A stretch of DNA of 64,000 nt from Cohaesibacter intestini (GTDB lineage: Bacteria > Pseudomonadota > Alphaproteobacteria > Rhizobiales > Cohaesibacteraceae): the NCBI RefSeq assembly GCF_003324485.1, contig NZ_QODK01000003.1, positions 124,001 through 188,000 of the forward strand. Direction: 5' to 3'. The notes under the pieces were generated by a model. It searched no databases. It worked only from the letters and a program-made list of their open reading frames with translations, and was not told the DNA's origin. Below, piece by piece: positions 28,500 to 38,393 of this stretch. A program made the translations under genes and the position numbers. Each line of letters opens with the position of its first letter. The stretch's first letter is position 1.

Positions 28500-29117
28500 A
28501 TGTTGAAACGAGACAGACGACTGGCAGGACTGCTGGCCATTGCGACCATGGCGGCCAGCTCGTTGCCGGCCGTGGCCAGTACGAACAAACCGACTCATCA
28601 ACATACGTCGACCTATGCAGGGCAGGAAAACCGCGCCATTAAAAGCCTGTCAGAAGAGGATATTGCCCAGTTGCAGCGTGGTGCCGGCTGGGGATTGGCA
28701 AAGGCCGCGGAGCTGAATGGTGTTCCCGGTCCTGCTCATCTGCTGGAAATGCAGAAAGACATCACGCTGACGCCCGAACAGATCGCGGCTCTTCAGCGCC
28801 TGTTTGACGAGATGAACGAAAAGGCAAGGCTGCAGGGCGCGACCTTGATTGATCTGGAACGGGAACTGGAAACGCATTTTCGGTCCGGCAACATCACAGA
28901 TGCCATACTCAAGGACAGTCTGCATCGGATCGCAGAAGCGCGTGAGAGCCTGCGATACATTCATCTCTCAGCCCATTTGAAGACACCCGCCATCCTGACA
29001 AAACAGCAGATCGCGCTTTACAATACGCTGCGTGGATATGCCAAGGATGATCCATGCAGCTCCGTTCCAAAAGGCCATGATCCGGCCATGTGGAAGAAGC
29101 ACAATGGTTGCCAATAG
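28500..29117 (+). CDS. Periplasmic Spy/CpxP-like protein
   Basis: This 205-residue exported helical protein has a signal sequence (LAGLLAIATMAASSLPAVA). The repeated LTPEQ-type motifs of the Spy/CpxP/ZraP group appear as ITLTPEQIAAL and ILTKQQIALY. The C-terminus has two cysteines and several histidines (KGHDPAMWKKHNGC), which could bind metal. The start may be ATG 28500 or GTG 28491. Such proteins often act as chaperones or metal sensors in the envelope. No two-component genes are adjacent. Confidence 0.7.
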   Translation: MLKRDRRLAGLLAIATMAASSLPAVASTNKPTHQHTSTYAGQENRAIKSLSEEDIAQLQRGAGWGLAKAAELNGVPGPAHLLEMQKDITLTPEQIAALQRLFDEMNEKARLQGATLIDLERELETHFRSGNITDAILKDSLHRIAEARESLRYIHLSAHLKTPAILTKQQIALYNTLRGYAKDDPCSSVPKGHDPAMWKKHNGCQ

Positions 29118-29152
29118 GCCAGCATAGAGATGATGCTGATGCTCATGCTATT

Positions 29153-29192
29153 GCAAAGGGGCAAAGGGGCAAAGGGGCAAAGGGGCAAAGGG
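29153..29192. repeat. Octamer tandem repeat (GCAAAGGG)5
   Basis: Five perfect tandem copies of GCAAAGGG lie between two convergent genes, 20 bases from the stop of the DUF6101-like gene. Confidence 0.95.
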
Positions 29193-29212
29193 AATGAGGG
29201 GAAAGCGCCAGA

Positions 29213-29860
29213 CTAGTCGCGGGCGATGATCTCGCGGCCCTTGAGGGCGGGCATCTGACCGGCAAGGCCGGTTTTGCGGCGGGCCAGAAAGCGTGGGCGG
29301 CGGGCAGAAAACTGCGCATGTGGCCGCCTTGGCTGCTGTTTGGCCACGGACAGCCCGGAGAGGGATGTATCATTGGATTCTGCGGCAACATAGTCACCAG
29401 AACCAAGCGGCTGATGCAGCATGGTCAGATCATACCGGCGCGACCAGCTCTGCCAGTCAATGGCAATATCCTCAAGGTCGGTCGACACCGCCACCGGAAC
29501 CGAAAGGCTTGGATCCTTATGCACCAGTTCAAGGATGCAAACCAGCGGATTGCCCTCGCGATTGCCCACGACGAAGCGCGCACCAATGCCTTGATAATAG
29601 CCCATCGGCACTCGCACGATTAGCGGCAGACCACAGGTCAGCGCGCATTCCACAAGGGCGTGGTCGCTTTTGATCTGCACCATACCGGAGCGGCTCTCAC
29701 CAAACAGGATGGCTTGCGGCAAGCCGGTCAGCGTGGCTGCCTTCTTGCGGATCTCTGATGTCTGGAAAAATTTCTTGAGATTGTGGGGGTCGATCCGGGC
29801 CGACCCCTCAACCTGATAGGAAATGGCTTGTGTGTATTTATGATTGTCTTGACGCCTCAC
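29213..29860 (-). CDS. DUF6101-like protein
   Basis: The 215-residue protein has a central region (LPLIVRVPMGYYQGIGARFV, then CILELVHKDPSLSVPVAVS) like the DUF6101 family of Rhizobiales, as far as I recall. The C-terminal 40 residues are basic and low complexity (RRPRFLARRKTGLAG). There is no signal peptide. Function is unknown. It is convergent with the Spy-like gene. Confidence 0.6.
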   Translation of the reverse strand: MRRQDNHKYTQAISYQVEGSARIDPHNLKKFFQTSEIRKKAATLTGLPQAILFGESRSGMVQIKSDHALVECALTCGLPLIVRVPMGYYQGIGARFVVGNREGNPLVCILELVHKDPSLSVPVAVSTDLEDIAIDWQSWSRRYDLTMLHQPLGSGDYVAAESNDTSLSGLSVAKQQPRRPHAQFSARRPRFLARRKTGLAGQMPALKGREIIARD

Positions 29861-30248
29861 GTGCCTTCTCCTGCGAGCCCCATTTTCGGGTGCTTCTTTC
29901 TGTATGCGCTCACTCTAACAGGCAGGCTTCGCTATTCTCTTAAGCGGCAGGGTTAAAAAATCGTGATATATTATAGGGTTAGAGATTGGTTACCAGATGT
30001 TGGCCTTCATCTTTTGCTAACCACGCCCTCATTGCCCACAAGCAGAGGCTTCATGCCTTTTTGCTTGCCCCCATGGGCAACAGGACCTAAGTGTTAGGGA
30101 TGTGAATGATGCAGCATGGAGCCAGCTATCCGGGTCAAGTCGGGACAGTCTGGGGCCGAACTGACCATGCAAGCAGCCGAGCCGGAAGAGATGGCGCACG
30201 ATCTGTGCCGCCTCCGGCCTGACCCAGTTTATGATTGTTAGAAGCGAT
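29861..30248. other. Divergent intergenic region
   Basis: These 390 bases separate the divergent DUF6101-like and pmbA genes. The part from 29930 to 30010 is AT-rich and probably holds promoters. I see no gene or clear regulatory dyad. Confidence 0.4.
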
Positions 30249-31619
30249 ATGTCCGATTTACTTGATCAATCCATCATCCTCGACCGGGCTCAACATCTGG
30301 TGGAAGCCGCGCTCAAGGCGGGCGCAGATTCTGCTGATGCTGTGGCCGCACGGTCAGCCTCCAGCTCCGTTGGTTATCGGGATGGCAAGTTGGAAGAGAA
30401 TGAGCATTCCGAAAATGACTCCATGGCCCTGCGCGTCTTCATCGACGGTTGCAAGGCATCGATCTCGACCAACACGACCTCGGATCCGGACATCCTGAAA
30501 AACCTTGCCGAACGGGCCGTCGCCATGGCGCGCCTGTCGCCACCTGATCCATTTGCCCGTTTGGCCGCCCGAGACATCCTGCTCTCGCCGGAACTGATCG
30601 CTGACAGACTGGACCGACTGGATCCGGTCGATCTGACCATTCCCAGCACTGAAGAGTTGGCTGCCATGGCGCAAGGTGCCGAAGAAGCCGCCTTGGCAGA
30701 GCATGGTGTCAGCAAATCCGGAGGCGCCAGTGCCGGGCATTTTCTCGGTGGCATGGTGTTGGCGACATCGCACGGTTTTGTGGGCTCCTATATGTCTTCG
30801 CGCATTTCCTTCTCCACCACCGCCATTGCGGGTACGGGTACGCAAATGGAGCGAGACTATTCCTTCTCCACCGCCGTGCATCGCGAAGATCTCAAGTCGC
30901 CTGCCCATGTCGGTCGCCGTGCAGGGGAGAGGACGGTTGCCCGTCTCAACCCCGCCAAGGTCGAAACCGGCACCTATGATGTGATTTTCGAGCCGCGCGT
31001 TGCGGGCACCTTGCTTGGTCATCTGGCCGGAGCCATCAATGGCTCGGCGGTGGCCCGTCACACCTCGTTCCTCAAAGACAAGCTCGGCCGCCGAATTTTC
31101 CCAAAAGGGCTCAACATCACCGACGATCCGACCATGGTGCGGGGACTGGGCTCGCGCCCCTTTGATGGCGAAGGGGCCGATTGCCTGCCGCTTGATCTGG
31201 TGGCCGATGGCTATCTCAACCAGTGGATCCTCGACAGCGCCACGGCAGCCGAGTTGGGCATGAAAACCAACGGCAGGGCTGCGCGATCCGGAGCCAATCC
31301 CTACCCCTCGACCACCAACCTGACCCTCCAGCCGGGAAGCCAGAGCCAGGAAGACCTCATAGCAGGCGTCAAGAATGGCGTCTTCATCACCGATTTGATT
31401 GGCCACGGGGTCAATGGTGTCACCGGCGACTATTCCCGCGGGGCGTCGGGCTTCCGGATCCGTGACGGGCAACTGGCCGAATCCATTTCCGAAATCACCA
31501 TCGCGGGCAATCTGATTGACATGTTTGGTCGGATGGTGCCTGCCGACGATTTGAAATTTGAAAGCGCCGTCAGCGCCCCATCTGTTCTGATCGAGGGCAT
31601 GACGATTGCGGGCCGCTAA
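30249..31619 (+). CDS. pmbA: TldE/PmbA-family metallopeptidase subunit
   Basis: This is the TldE (PmbA) partner of the TldD/TldE heterodimeric protease that degrades unfolded or modified peptides. It lacks the HExxxH motif, as expected for TldE. It has the family core GHFLGGMVLATSHGFVG and a C-terminal FRIRDGQLAESISEITIAGN. The start at 30249 (MSDLLDQ) is preferred over 30231 because of the AGAAGCGAT site. The TldD partner lies 13 kb away at 44114-45616. It heads a plus-strand block with the phosphatase and lipid A genes. Confidence 0.93.
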   Translation: MSDLLDQSIILDRAQHLVEAALKAGADSADAVAARSASSSVGYRDGKLEENEHSENDSMALRVFIDGCKASISTNTTSDPDILKNLAERAVAMARLSPPDPFARLAARDILLSPELIADRLDRLDPVDLTIPSTEELAAMAQGAEEAALAEHGVSKSGGASAGHFLGGMVLATSHGFVGSYMSSRISFSTTAIAGTGTQMERDYSFSTAVHREDLKSPAHVGRRAGERTVARLNPAKVETGTYDVIFEPRVAGTLLGHLAGAINGSAVARHTSFLKDKLGRRIFPKGLNITDDPTMVRGLGSRPFDGEGADCLPLDLVADGYLNQWILDSATAAELGMKTNGRAARSGANPYPSTTNLTLQPGSQSQEDLIAGVKNGVFITDLIGHGVNGVTGDYSRGASGFRIRDGQLAESISEITIAGNLIDMFGRMVPADDLKFESAVSAPSVLIEGMTIAGR

Positions 31620-31650
31620 GGCCAAATAGTCTTTGGGAAAGGTGTCACAA

Positions 31651-32463
31651 GTGACCATCAAGCCAACCAGTGAAGATCGGGACGATCTCGCTCTGCTCGA
31701 AACAGCCGCAAGAGAGGCCGGTGCGATCGCGCTTGGCTATTTCAAGGCCGATCCACAAGTCTGGACCAAAGGCAACAGCAGCCCTGTGACCGAAGCCGAC
31801 CTTGCCGTCGACAAATATCTCCACAAAACCCTGATGGCGCGCCGCCCCGACTATGGCTGGTTGTCCGAAGAGAGCGAGGACGACAAGAGCCGCTTGCAAA
31901 AAGATCGGGTCTTTGTCATCGATCCGATTGACGGCACCCGCGCCTTCATTGATGCCGGCACCGAATGGACCATCTCGCTGGCTGTGGTCGAGCGGGGGCG
32001 TCCGGTGGCTGCCGCTCTGTTTGCCCCGGTGCGCGATGAAATGTATTGCGCCCACTTGAATGGTGGGGCGACGCTGAATGGGGAGACACTGGTCTGCCCG
32101 GACCGCAAAAAGCTGCTGGGTGCCCGCGCAGCAGGTCCCGGCAGTGCCATCCGCAAGGGGCCTTTGGCCCGTGCAGGCGTCGAGTGCCACGACTATATTC
32201 GGTCGCTCGCCTACCGCATTGTCATGATCACCACCGGAGCCCTTGATCTGGCGCTTGCCCGTGAACATGCCAATGACTGGGATCTTGCCGCCGCCGACCT
32301 GATCGTCGAAGAGGCCAAAGGCCAGCTGCGCGACAAGAATGGCAGCCATTTGCTGTATAATCAGCCCCAGACGCGCCATGCCAGCCTTTATGCGGCCAAT
32401 GCCCATTTGGGCGAACTGGTTCAGCCAATGATGGCGCGCCTGTCCTTCCCTGTGCGCCGATAA
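31651..32463 (+). CDS. Inositol monophosphatase/CysQ-family phosphatase
   Basis: This 270-residue metal-dependent phosphatase has the signature DPIDGTRAFIDAG (about residues 91-103), the first metal-site motif WLSEESEDD and the C-terminal WDLAAADLIVEEA. It could act as a 3'(2'),5'-bisphosphate nucleotidase or on inositol-type phosphates. The start is GTG at 31651, placed by GGGAAAGG eight bases upstream. It follows pmbA by 31 bases and precedes a DUF4170 gene, the usual alphaproteobacterial order ahead of waaA-lpxK. Confidence 0.88.
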   Translation: MTIKPTSEDRDDLALLETAAREAGAIALGYFKADPQVWTKGNSSPVTEADLAVDKYLHKTLMARRPDYGWLSEESEDDKSRLQKDRVFVIDPIDGTRAFIDAGTEWTISLAVVERGRPVAAALFAPVRDEMYCAHLNGGATLNGETLVCPDRKKLLGARAAGPGSAIRKGPLARAGVECHDYIRSLAYRIVMITTGALDLALAREHANDWDLAAADLIVEEAKGQLRDKNGSHLLYNQPQTRHASLYAANAHLGELVQPMMARLSFPVRR

Positions 32464-32609
32464 CGCCCTGAAATGGCACAACAAGGGTCTACTTTCGACG
32501 GAGAAACAGCCTTTGTGCTGAAAATCCCGTTCTCTGCACTGGTTCTTGCGGCATTTTGCCGTTACAGAACAGGAATTCTGAGGATCATCAACTTTAGCGG
32601 AGAGAGACG

Positions 32610-32846
32610 ATGGCGCAAGAACAGCAGAAGCAACTCCTGCATCTCGTATTTGGTGGTGAATTGAGCAGCCTTGATGGATTGGACTTCAAGGACTTGGACA
32701 ATCTCGATATTGTTGGCATCTACCCAAACTATGCCACCGCCTATGACGTCTGGAAATCCAAAGCCCAAAGCACGGTAGACAATGCGCATATGCGGTACTT
32801 TGTCGTCCATATGCACCGCTTGATGGATCCTGAAGAGCCCAAATAA
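32610..32846 (+). CDS. DUF4170 family protein
   Basis: This 78-residue protein matches DUF4170: LHLVFGGELSSLDGLDFKDL, then IVGIYPNYATAYDVWKSKAQ and RYFVVHMHRLMDP. A clear ribosome site, GGAGAGAG, precedes the ATG. It has no known function but is typically found in this same locus before a DUF374 acyltransferase and waaA. Confidence 0.92.
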   Translation: MAQEQQKQLLHLVFGGELSSLDGLDFKDLDNLDIVGIYPNYATAYDVWKSKAQSTVDNAHMRYFVVHMHRLMDPEEPK

Positions 32847-33080
32847 GGCCAACGGACCACAAGGGCCCGGAATCCCGGCAAGCAAGGCAAGAGCTGGCGA
32901 GACAAGAGCATGCAAGATTGCCACCACGCCTGTGTATCGGGATAGCCCCACCTTTGGGTAGCCCTTTCATTTATGGACAAATGGTTCTATATGGAAGCTG
33001 CATCCATAAGCAAGCGCCACTCAGTCGCAAGACCTTGAAGGTCTCTGCGGCTGTTGTCCCCTTGGGAGACAAACCAAACC

Positions 33081-33785
33081 GTGTCCGGACTGAAGAAATT
33101 AACCCGTTCCAAGACCGTCCTGACGATTGGCGGGTTGGCGATTGCCTATTGGCTCCGTTTTGTCCATGCCACGACGCGCATGGCTGAGGATCCGGCACGA
33201 CAATATGATGGCATCAAGGACGAGTTTCCTGTCATTGTCGCGCTCTGGCACGGTCAGCATCTGATGGTGCCTTTCATGAGACGCGAAGACTTTCATGTCC
33301 GCGCTCTGATTTCCCGCTCTGGCGATGGCCATCTGAATTCCATTGCAGCCCAAAGCCTTGGTGTCGAGGTGGTGCGTGGCTCCGGTGGGCGCAACCGGGC
33401 CAAGACCCTTTCCAAAGGCGGAATCCAGGCTCTCAAGAGCCTGATTTCCACACTTGCAGAAGGTCTGAGTGTGGTGATGACGGTCAATGTCCCCAAAACG
33501 GGCGCTCGTGAATGCGGCATGGGTGTGATCACTCTGGCAAAAATGTCTGGACGACCGATCGTTCCGGTTGCCTATGCTTCCTCCCGATATATCGAGCTGA
33601 ACAGCTGGGATCGTGCCGTCATCAATCTGCCTTTCAGTCGCGCCGCGTTGAAGGTGGGGCAGCCGATCTATGTTCCTCGTGATGCAGACGATGCCGAAAT
33701 GGAGCGATTGCGCAAAGCGGTTGAAGCTGGGTTGAATGGGGTCACTGAGGAGGCTTACGCCATCAGTGGTACCGCCAAGGGTTGA
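33081..33785 (+). CDS. DUF374 lysophospholipid-acyltransferase-like protein
   Basis: This 234-residue membrane-associated acyltransferase-like protein has one N-terminal helix (TVLTIGGLAIAYWL). It also has VALWHGQHLMVPF, a conserved LISRSGDGHLNSIAAQSLGV and the end SWDRAVINLPFSRA. It belongs to DUF374 proteins found beside waaA in alphaproteobacteria and may work on lipid A or phospholipids. The GTG start at 33081 follows GGGAGAC. A TTG at 33054 is the alternative. The DGPRGP-like site reads NVPKTGA. Confidence 0.88.
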   Translation: MSGLKKLTRSKTVLTIGGLAIAYWLRFVHATTRMAEDPARQYDGIKDEFPVIVALWHGQHLMVPFMRREDFHVRALISRSGDGHLNSIAAQSLGVEVVRGSGGRNRAKTLSKGGIQALKSLISTLAEGLSVVMTVNVPKTGARECGMGVITLAKMSGRPIVPVAYASSRYIELNSWDRAVINLPFSRAALKVGQPIYVPRDADDAEMERLRKAVEAGLNGVTEEAYAISGTAKG

Positions 33786-34127
33786 ATATCCTTGCATTTA
33801 CTGTGGCCTGCATAGGATAGTAGTCGCACATATGGGACATGATGCCCCTGCGACAGGCAGTCGGACATAGCGATACAAACGGGACGAAGAGCCGCTGACT
33901 GTGGAAATATCCGCCGAAAAGAGGCTATCAATATATTCCTATCAGCCAAGTCCATTTGAAAGATCCGATTTTTGTGCAAAATTGTACTATATTTGTTGCT
34001 GGCCTGAACAAGCGGTGCAAAAGCGGTTTTCCTTCTTGCACGGCAAAGCGTCTTCCAGCAATTGCCATGTTTGATCTTTAACACGGTCCAGAACGACACG
34101 AATCGCAGAGTAGAGAACGGACACTTG
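33786..34127 (+). other. Intergenic region before waaA
   Basis: These 340 bases between the DUF374 gene and waaA hold no recognisable gene. The AT-rich part (33900-33995) may contain a separate waaA promoter. Confidence 0.35.
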
Positions 34128-35456
34128 ATGGATTGGTCAGGACGCATTGCCCTTTCAGCATACCGCGCAGCAGGTTATGCCGTCACGCCTTTGACGCCTT
34201 TGCTGGTTGCCATCCGCAGTGCCCGCGGCAAGGAAGTCCGGGCTCGGCGTGGTGAGCGTTATGGCAAGTCCAAATTGAAGCGGCCACTGGGACCACTTGT
34301 TTGGGTTCATGCAGCTTCGGTTGGTGAAACCAACGCGGTCATGCCGTTGCTCGAACAGATCGTCGAAATGGGCACCAATGTCCTTTTGACCACCACGACA
34401 GTGACGTCGGCTCAAGTGGCCGAGCAAAGACTGCCAAAAGGGGCCTTTCATCAGTTCGTGCCTTTTGACACGATGCCTTTCGTGCGCCGTTTCCTTGATC
34501 ATTGGATGCCGGATCTTGCCTTGTTTGTTGAATCGGAAATGTGGCCCAACATCATGTCCGAGCTCAATCATCGCGATGTCCCACTGATCGTGGTCAATGG
34601 CCGTATGTCGGAACGCTCTTTCGAGCGCTGGTCGCGCTTTCCCTTTGCCGTGCGGGAAATGTTTGGCAATGTGCCATTATGCCTGACCCAGAGCGAGGAA
34701 GACGGTCAACGCTATGCCCAGCTTGGCGTGTCTCATGTGGAAGTGACCGGCAACCTCAAGTTCGACGTGCCGCCGCCCGCCGCCGATGAAGCCGAACTGA
34801 CCGCCTTGCGCGCAGCCATTGGCGCACGCCCGGTCTGGATTGCCGCCAGCACCCATCCGGGCGAAGAGCGTGTGCTGGCTCAGGCGCACCGGCGCATGGC
34901 TGCCCTCTTGCCCAATATTCTGACGATCATGGTGCCACGCCATCCCGAACGGGGAGAAGAGTTGGAAAAAGAACTGTCCGGCATTGTCAAACGCGTTCAG
35001 CGCCGCTCGCAGGACCCCGCCTTGAAGCCGGATACCTCGATTTATCTGTGCGACACGCTTGGTGAGCTGGGCTTGCTCTATCGACTCTCACGAATTGCTT
35101 TCCTTGGAGGGTCGCTCATTCCCCATGGCGGTCAGAACCCGATTGAACCGGCCCGCCTTGGCTGCACCATTCTGCATGGCCCCAACACTCAGAATTTTGC
35201 CGACATCTATAATGCACTCGATGCTGCTGGTGGGGCCGAGTGTCTGTATGCGGAGCGCGATCTTATTCAGGCACTGTCACGCATGTTTGCTTCCCCGGCA
35301 GACGTTCATCGCCGGTCTGAGCTGGCGCGCCATGCCCTGCATCCTTTTGCAGGTGCACTGGATCGCACCGTCATGGCCTTGACGCCGTTCCTCAATCCGC
35401 TCAAAATCAACGCAGAATTGCAGCGCTCGGGCAACGGCGCGGACAATGGGCATTGA
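34128..35456 (+). CDS. waaA: 3-deoxy-D-manno-octulosonic acid transferase (Kdo transferase)
   Basis: This enzyme adds Kdo to lipid IVA at the inner membrane in LPS synthesis. The 442-residue protein has an N-terminal anchor and the typical VWVHAASVGETNA (about residues 60-72). FVESEMWPN and the C-terminal GGSLIPHGGQNPIEPA are hallmarks of GT30. The start at 34128 follows AGAGAACGG. lpxK follows by 27 bases, so both lipid A steps are cotranscribed. Confidence 0.96.
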   Translation: MDWSGRIALSAYRAAGYAVTPLTPLLVAIRSARGKEVRARRGERYGKSKLKRPLGPLVWVHAASVGETNAVMPLLEQIVEMGTNVLLTTTTVTSAQVAEQRLPKGAFHQFVPFDTMPFVRRFLDHWMPDLALFVESEMWPNIMSELNHRDVPLIVVNGRMSERSFERWSRFPFAVREMFGNVPLCLTQSEEDGQRYAQLGVSHVEVTGNLKFDVPPPAADEAELTALRAAIGARPVWIAASTHPGEERVLAQAHRRMAALLPNILTIMVPRHPERGEELEKELSGIVKRVQRRSQDPALKPDTSIYLCDTLGELGLLYRLSRIAFLGGSLIPHGGQNPIEPARLGCTILHGPNTQNFADIYNALDAAGGAECLYAERDLIQALSRMFASPADVHRRSELARHALHPFAGALDRTVMALTPFLNPLKINAELQRSGNGADNGH

Positions 35457-35483
35457 TATAAAGTTAGAGAAGAGGACCCGGCT

Positions 35484-36503
35484 TTGAAAGCGCCCCGTTT
35501 CTGGAACGAGCGCGGCCTGCTCGCATGGCTGCTGTATCCCGCCAGCCTGATTTATGGCCGGCTTTCCCTGTCCCGTTTCAAAAAACCGGCCCGGTACAAA
35601 GCCCGTTTGCCGGTTATCTGCATTGGCAATCTGGTTGCCGGTGGAGCGGGCAAGACACCAATGGCGCTGGCGCTTGGAGAAACGGCTGTTTCCATTGGTC
35701 TATCGCCGATCTTCCTGACCCGTGGTTTTGGTGGGGCACAGGAAGGACCTTTGCTGGTGGACCCGACCAAACATGTCTCGGCAGACGTGGGCGACGAAGC
35801 CCTGTTGCTGGCCCGCATTGCGCCGACCATCGTGGCCCAAGACCGGGTTGAAGGCGCACGTCAGGCTGAAGAGCTGGCCAAAACCCGTGAAGGGGCCATT
35901 GTCATCATGGATGATGGCTTTCAAAATCCCTATCTGTTCAAAGATCTCAATCTGGTTGTGGTGGATGCTCAGCAGAGCATCGGCAACGGTTTTGTCATGC
36001 CGGCAGGCCCCTTGCGGGCACCCTTGGTGCCGCAGGTCCGGCGGGCCGATCAGTTCGTGGTTGTGGGGAAAGGGGATCGCGGTCCCCGTCTGCGGCAATT
36101 GGCAGCCCAATTGGGCAAGGCGTCAAACCATGCCTATATCAAGCCCGCCCGCTGTCATCTGATTGGTGGCACACGGGTCTTTGCCTTTTGCGGCATCGGT
36201 CAGCCAGCAAAGTTCTACCGCACTGTGGAGGCTTTGGAACTCGACATTGTCGACAGCCGCGACTTTGCTGACCACCATCCCTACACCAACGGGGAAGCGC
36301 ACGAAATTCTCGCAAAGGCCGAAGAGCAGAATCTCACCATCGTCACCACCGCCAAGGACCATGTCCGACTGATTGGCATTGGTGAGGCCGCAGCGACCCT
36401 GGCGCGCAAGACCCATATCATTGATGTGAAGATGCAGTTCGATGATGCGACCTTCCCGCGCCGGGTGCTGGAACAGGCCCAACGAAAATATTCCCGGCGC
36501 TAG
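35484..36503 (+). CDS. lpxK: Tetraacyldisaccharide 4'-kinase LpxK
   Basis: This kinase phosphorylates the 4' position of the lipid A precursor at the inner membrane. The 339-residue protein has an N-terminal membrane segment (LLAWLLYPASLIYG). The P-loop region is GNLVAGGAGKTPMALAL (about residues 52-68), and IVIMDDGFQNP is the family DDGxQ motif. The start is TTG at 35484, supported by the AGAGG ribosome site and the family N-terminus. It ends 50 bases from the convergent DUF2093 gene. Confidence 0.96.
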   Translation: MKAPRFWNERGLLAWLLYPASLIYGRLSLSRFKKPARYKARLPVICIGNLVAGGAGKTPMALALGETAVSIGLSPIFLTRGFGGAQEGPLLVDPTKHVSADVGDEALLLARIAPTIVAQDRVEGARQAEELAKTREGAIVIMDDGFQNPYLFKDLNLVVVDAQQSIGNGFVMPAGPLRAPLVPQVRRADQFVVVGKGDRGPRLRQLAAQLGKASNHAYIKPARCHLIGGTRVFAFCGIGQPAKFYRTVEALELDIVDSRDFADHHPYTNGEAHEILAKAEEQNLTIVTTAKDHVRLIGIGEAAATLARKTHIIDVKMQFDDATFPRRVLEQAQRKYSRR

Positions 36504-36553
36504 AAGGCCATCAGATGGCTTTCAAGGAGCAGACAAATGCGCCCGAGAGCCGA

Positions 36554-36766
36554 TCAGACCGTCTCTGAACGCTTTTCAGCTTCAAGGGAAGCCGCAGCAT
36601 CGACATAGGCTTCCTGCCGTTTGACGGACCAGTATTTCAGATCTTCCAGCGCAATGGCACGTCCGGTGACGGCACATTTTACGAATGTGCCACCTGCCAG
36701 CACCTGATAGTCGCCGTCGAGATAGCGGATTTGGGCTTCTTTGCCTGCGCCGGTAAGGGAAATCAT
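36554..36766 (-). CDS. DUF2093 family protein
   Basis: This 70-residue protein matches DUF2093: EAQIRYLDGDYQVLAGGTFV followed by CAVTGRAIALEDLKYWSV. It is a small alphaproteobacterial protein of unknown function, commonly next to lpxK. It has two cysteines or fewer and no membrane helix. It is convergent with lpxK. Confidence 0.93.
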   Translation of the reverse strand: MISLTGAGKEAQIRYLDGDYQVLAGGTFVKCAVTGRAIALEDLKYWSVKRQEAYVDAAASLEAEKRSETV

Positions 36767-36908
36767 GATCTGTCACGTCCTGTCGAATTTGTATATTTCT
36801 GACCTGGGGATGCCCAAAGGCCCCAAGGGCTTTTGTCAAGACCTGCTCTAGCGAGTGGCGTCGCACTTGGCAAGGGTTGGAGCAGGGCTTTGGGCATGAA
36901 TTTCAAGC

Positions 36909-38393
36909 CTACATGTTTGCCTTGCCCGATGACAATCCCGAAAGGGCACGGCGCCAGATCGCAGCATCGCTGCCTGTGGCATCGCCTGCTTGTGGAGCCT
37001 GTTCCTCGCGGCGATGGATCACTCGGAAGCAGGTGACAATCGCAAGAGTGCCGAACACCAGCGCGCCTACAGCCTGACCCAGTATGGCCCCTTCTGCGCC
37101 TGCCAGATAGGTGCCCAACATCACCGGCGGTATGGTCCCCACCGTTGCCTTGCCCCAGTTGTAGAAGGTCGAATAGGTTGGATAGCCCAGATTGTTGAAC
37201 GCTGCATTGGAAACAAACAGGAAGCCCATAAAGATCCCGCTTGCCGCAACCCAGTTACAGAAGAAGCGGACAAAATTCTCTGTCTCCCCTTGCGCATTGA
37301 ACCATATGACGATCAAATCCTGCGCCAGAAACAGAACCAGCCAGATGCTGACAGAATAGATCAGGATGAAGGTCATGCTGTCCTTGAGCGTCGCTCTTAC
37401 GCGATCAAACCGCTCGGCTCCGAGATTCTGACTGAAGATCGGTCCGACCGATCCCGACAGGGCGAACAGGGCGGTATAGGCAATCGGAATGATGCGTCCG
37501 ACGATCGCCCAGCCTGCCACTGCAGCATCCCCGTAACGGGCAATCGCTATGGTGACATAGGCATTGCCGACGGGTGTCGCCACATTGGTGGCAATGGCCG
37601 GAATAGCGATCGGGAACAAGACGCGCCAATGGCTGACCAGTTCAGCGACATTTTTCGGCATATGCACCAGTTTCTGCTTGAGGAAAGTGCGTTGCACTCC
37701 GGCAGCAATCATCACCATCCGCGACAAAACTGAAGCGACCGCAGCGCCTGTCACCCCCATATTGAGGCCGAAAATGAAGATCGGATCCAGAATCGCTGAA
37801 GCAAAGCCCCCGGCGAGTGTCACCATCATCGACCCTTTGGCGTCGCCGTTGGCACGCAGGATCCCGCCCAGCATCATTGCAATGCCGAGCAAGGGCAGGG
37901 AAGGGATCACAATCGACAGAAAGTCGACCGCGACCGTATGGGCTTCACCTGTGGCTCCAAGCAGGGTCAGGAGGTGTGGGATGAAGGAATAGACCGTAGC
38001 AGCTATCACACTCATCACTAGGGCAACGGTGACCAAGGCACTGCCTGCGCGCCGACCTGCCAGATCCTTGTCTCCCGCCCCAATTGCGCGTGCAACAATC
38101 GCCGAGCCGCTGATCGCCAGACCAATGCCGACCGATGTGTTGAAGAACATCAACGTCGCAGAATAGCCAATCGCCGCCGCCAGCTCCGTATGTCCAAGCA
38201 GGGAGATATAGAAAAGATTGGCAAAATCAACCGCGAACACGGCCATCAAGCCGACAGACCCCGCCCCGGTCATTGTCACCACGTGGCGGAAGATCGAGCC
38301 GGTGACGAACTTGCCGACATCTTTCTTGCTGGATTGCTGTGCGCCGTTGCCATCGGAGGTTTGCTCGTCTGACTGCGCTTTTTGATCCGTCAT
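36909..38393 (-). CDS. MATE family efflux transporter
   Basis: This 494-residue inner-membrane protein has about 12 helices, organised as two MatE halves. Segments include LFYISLLGHTELAAAIGYSA in helix 1-2 and GSAIVARAIGAGDKD in helix 2-3. The second half has FSQNLGAERFDRVRATL. It should export drugs or metabolites using an Na+ or H+ gradient. The ATG at 38393 follows GCGGAG. The N-terminal 40 residues are polar and Gln/Ser-rich. Confidence 0.93.
   Translation of the reverse strand: MTDQKAQSDEQTSDGNGAQQSSKKDVGKFVTGSIFRHVVTMTGAGSVGLMAVFAVDFANLFYISLLGHTELAAAIGYSATLMFFNTSVGIGLAISGSAIVARAIGAGDKDLAGRRAGSALVTVALVMSVIAATVYSFIPHLLTLLGATGEAHTVAVDFLSIVIPSLPLLGIAMMLGGILRANGDAKGSMMVTLAGGFASAILDPIFIFGLNMGVTGAAVASVLSRMVMIAAGVQRTFLKQKLVHMPKNVAELVSHWRVLFPIAIPAIATNVATPVGNAYVTIAIARYGDAAVAGWAIVGRIIPIAYTALFALSGSVGPIFSQNLGAERFDRVRATLKDSMTFILIYSVSIWLVLFLAQDLIVIWFNAQGETENFVRFFCNWVAASGIFMGFLFVSNAAFNNLGYPTYSTFYNWGKATVGTIPPVMLGTYLAGAEGAILGQAVGALVFGTLAIVTCFRVIHRREEQAPQAGDATGSDAAIWRRALSGLSSGKANM

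Noticed and set aside
33081-33785. DUF374 acyltransferase regarded as inactive because the DGPRGP-like motif is changed
   Set aside because: As I recall, rhizobial members of this family carry a similar variant at this position, so loss of function is not supported.
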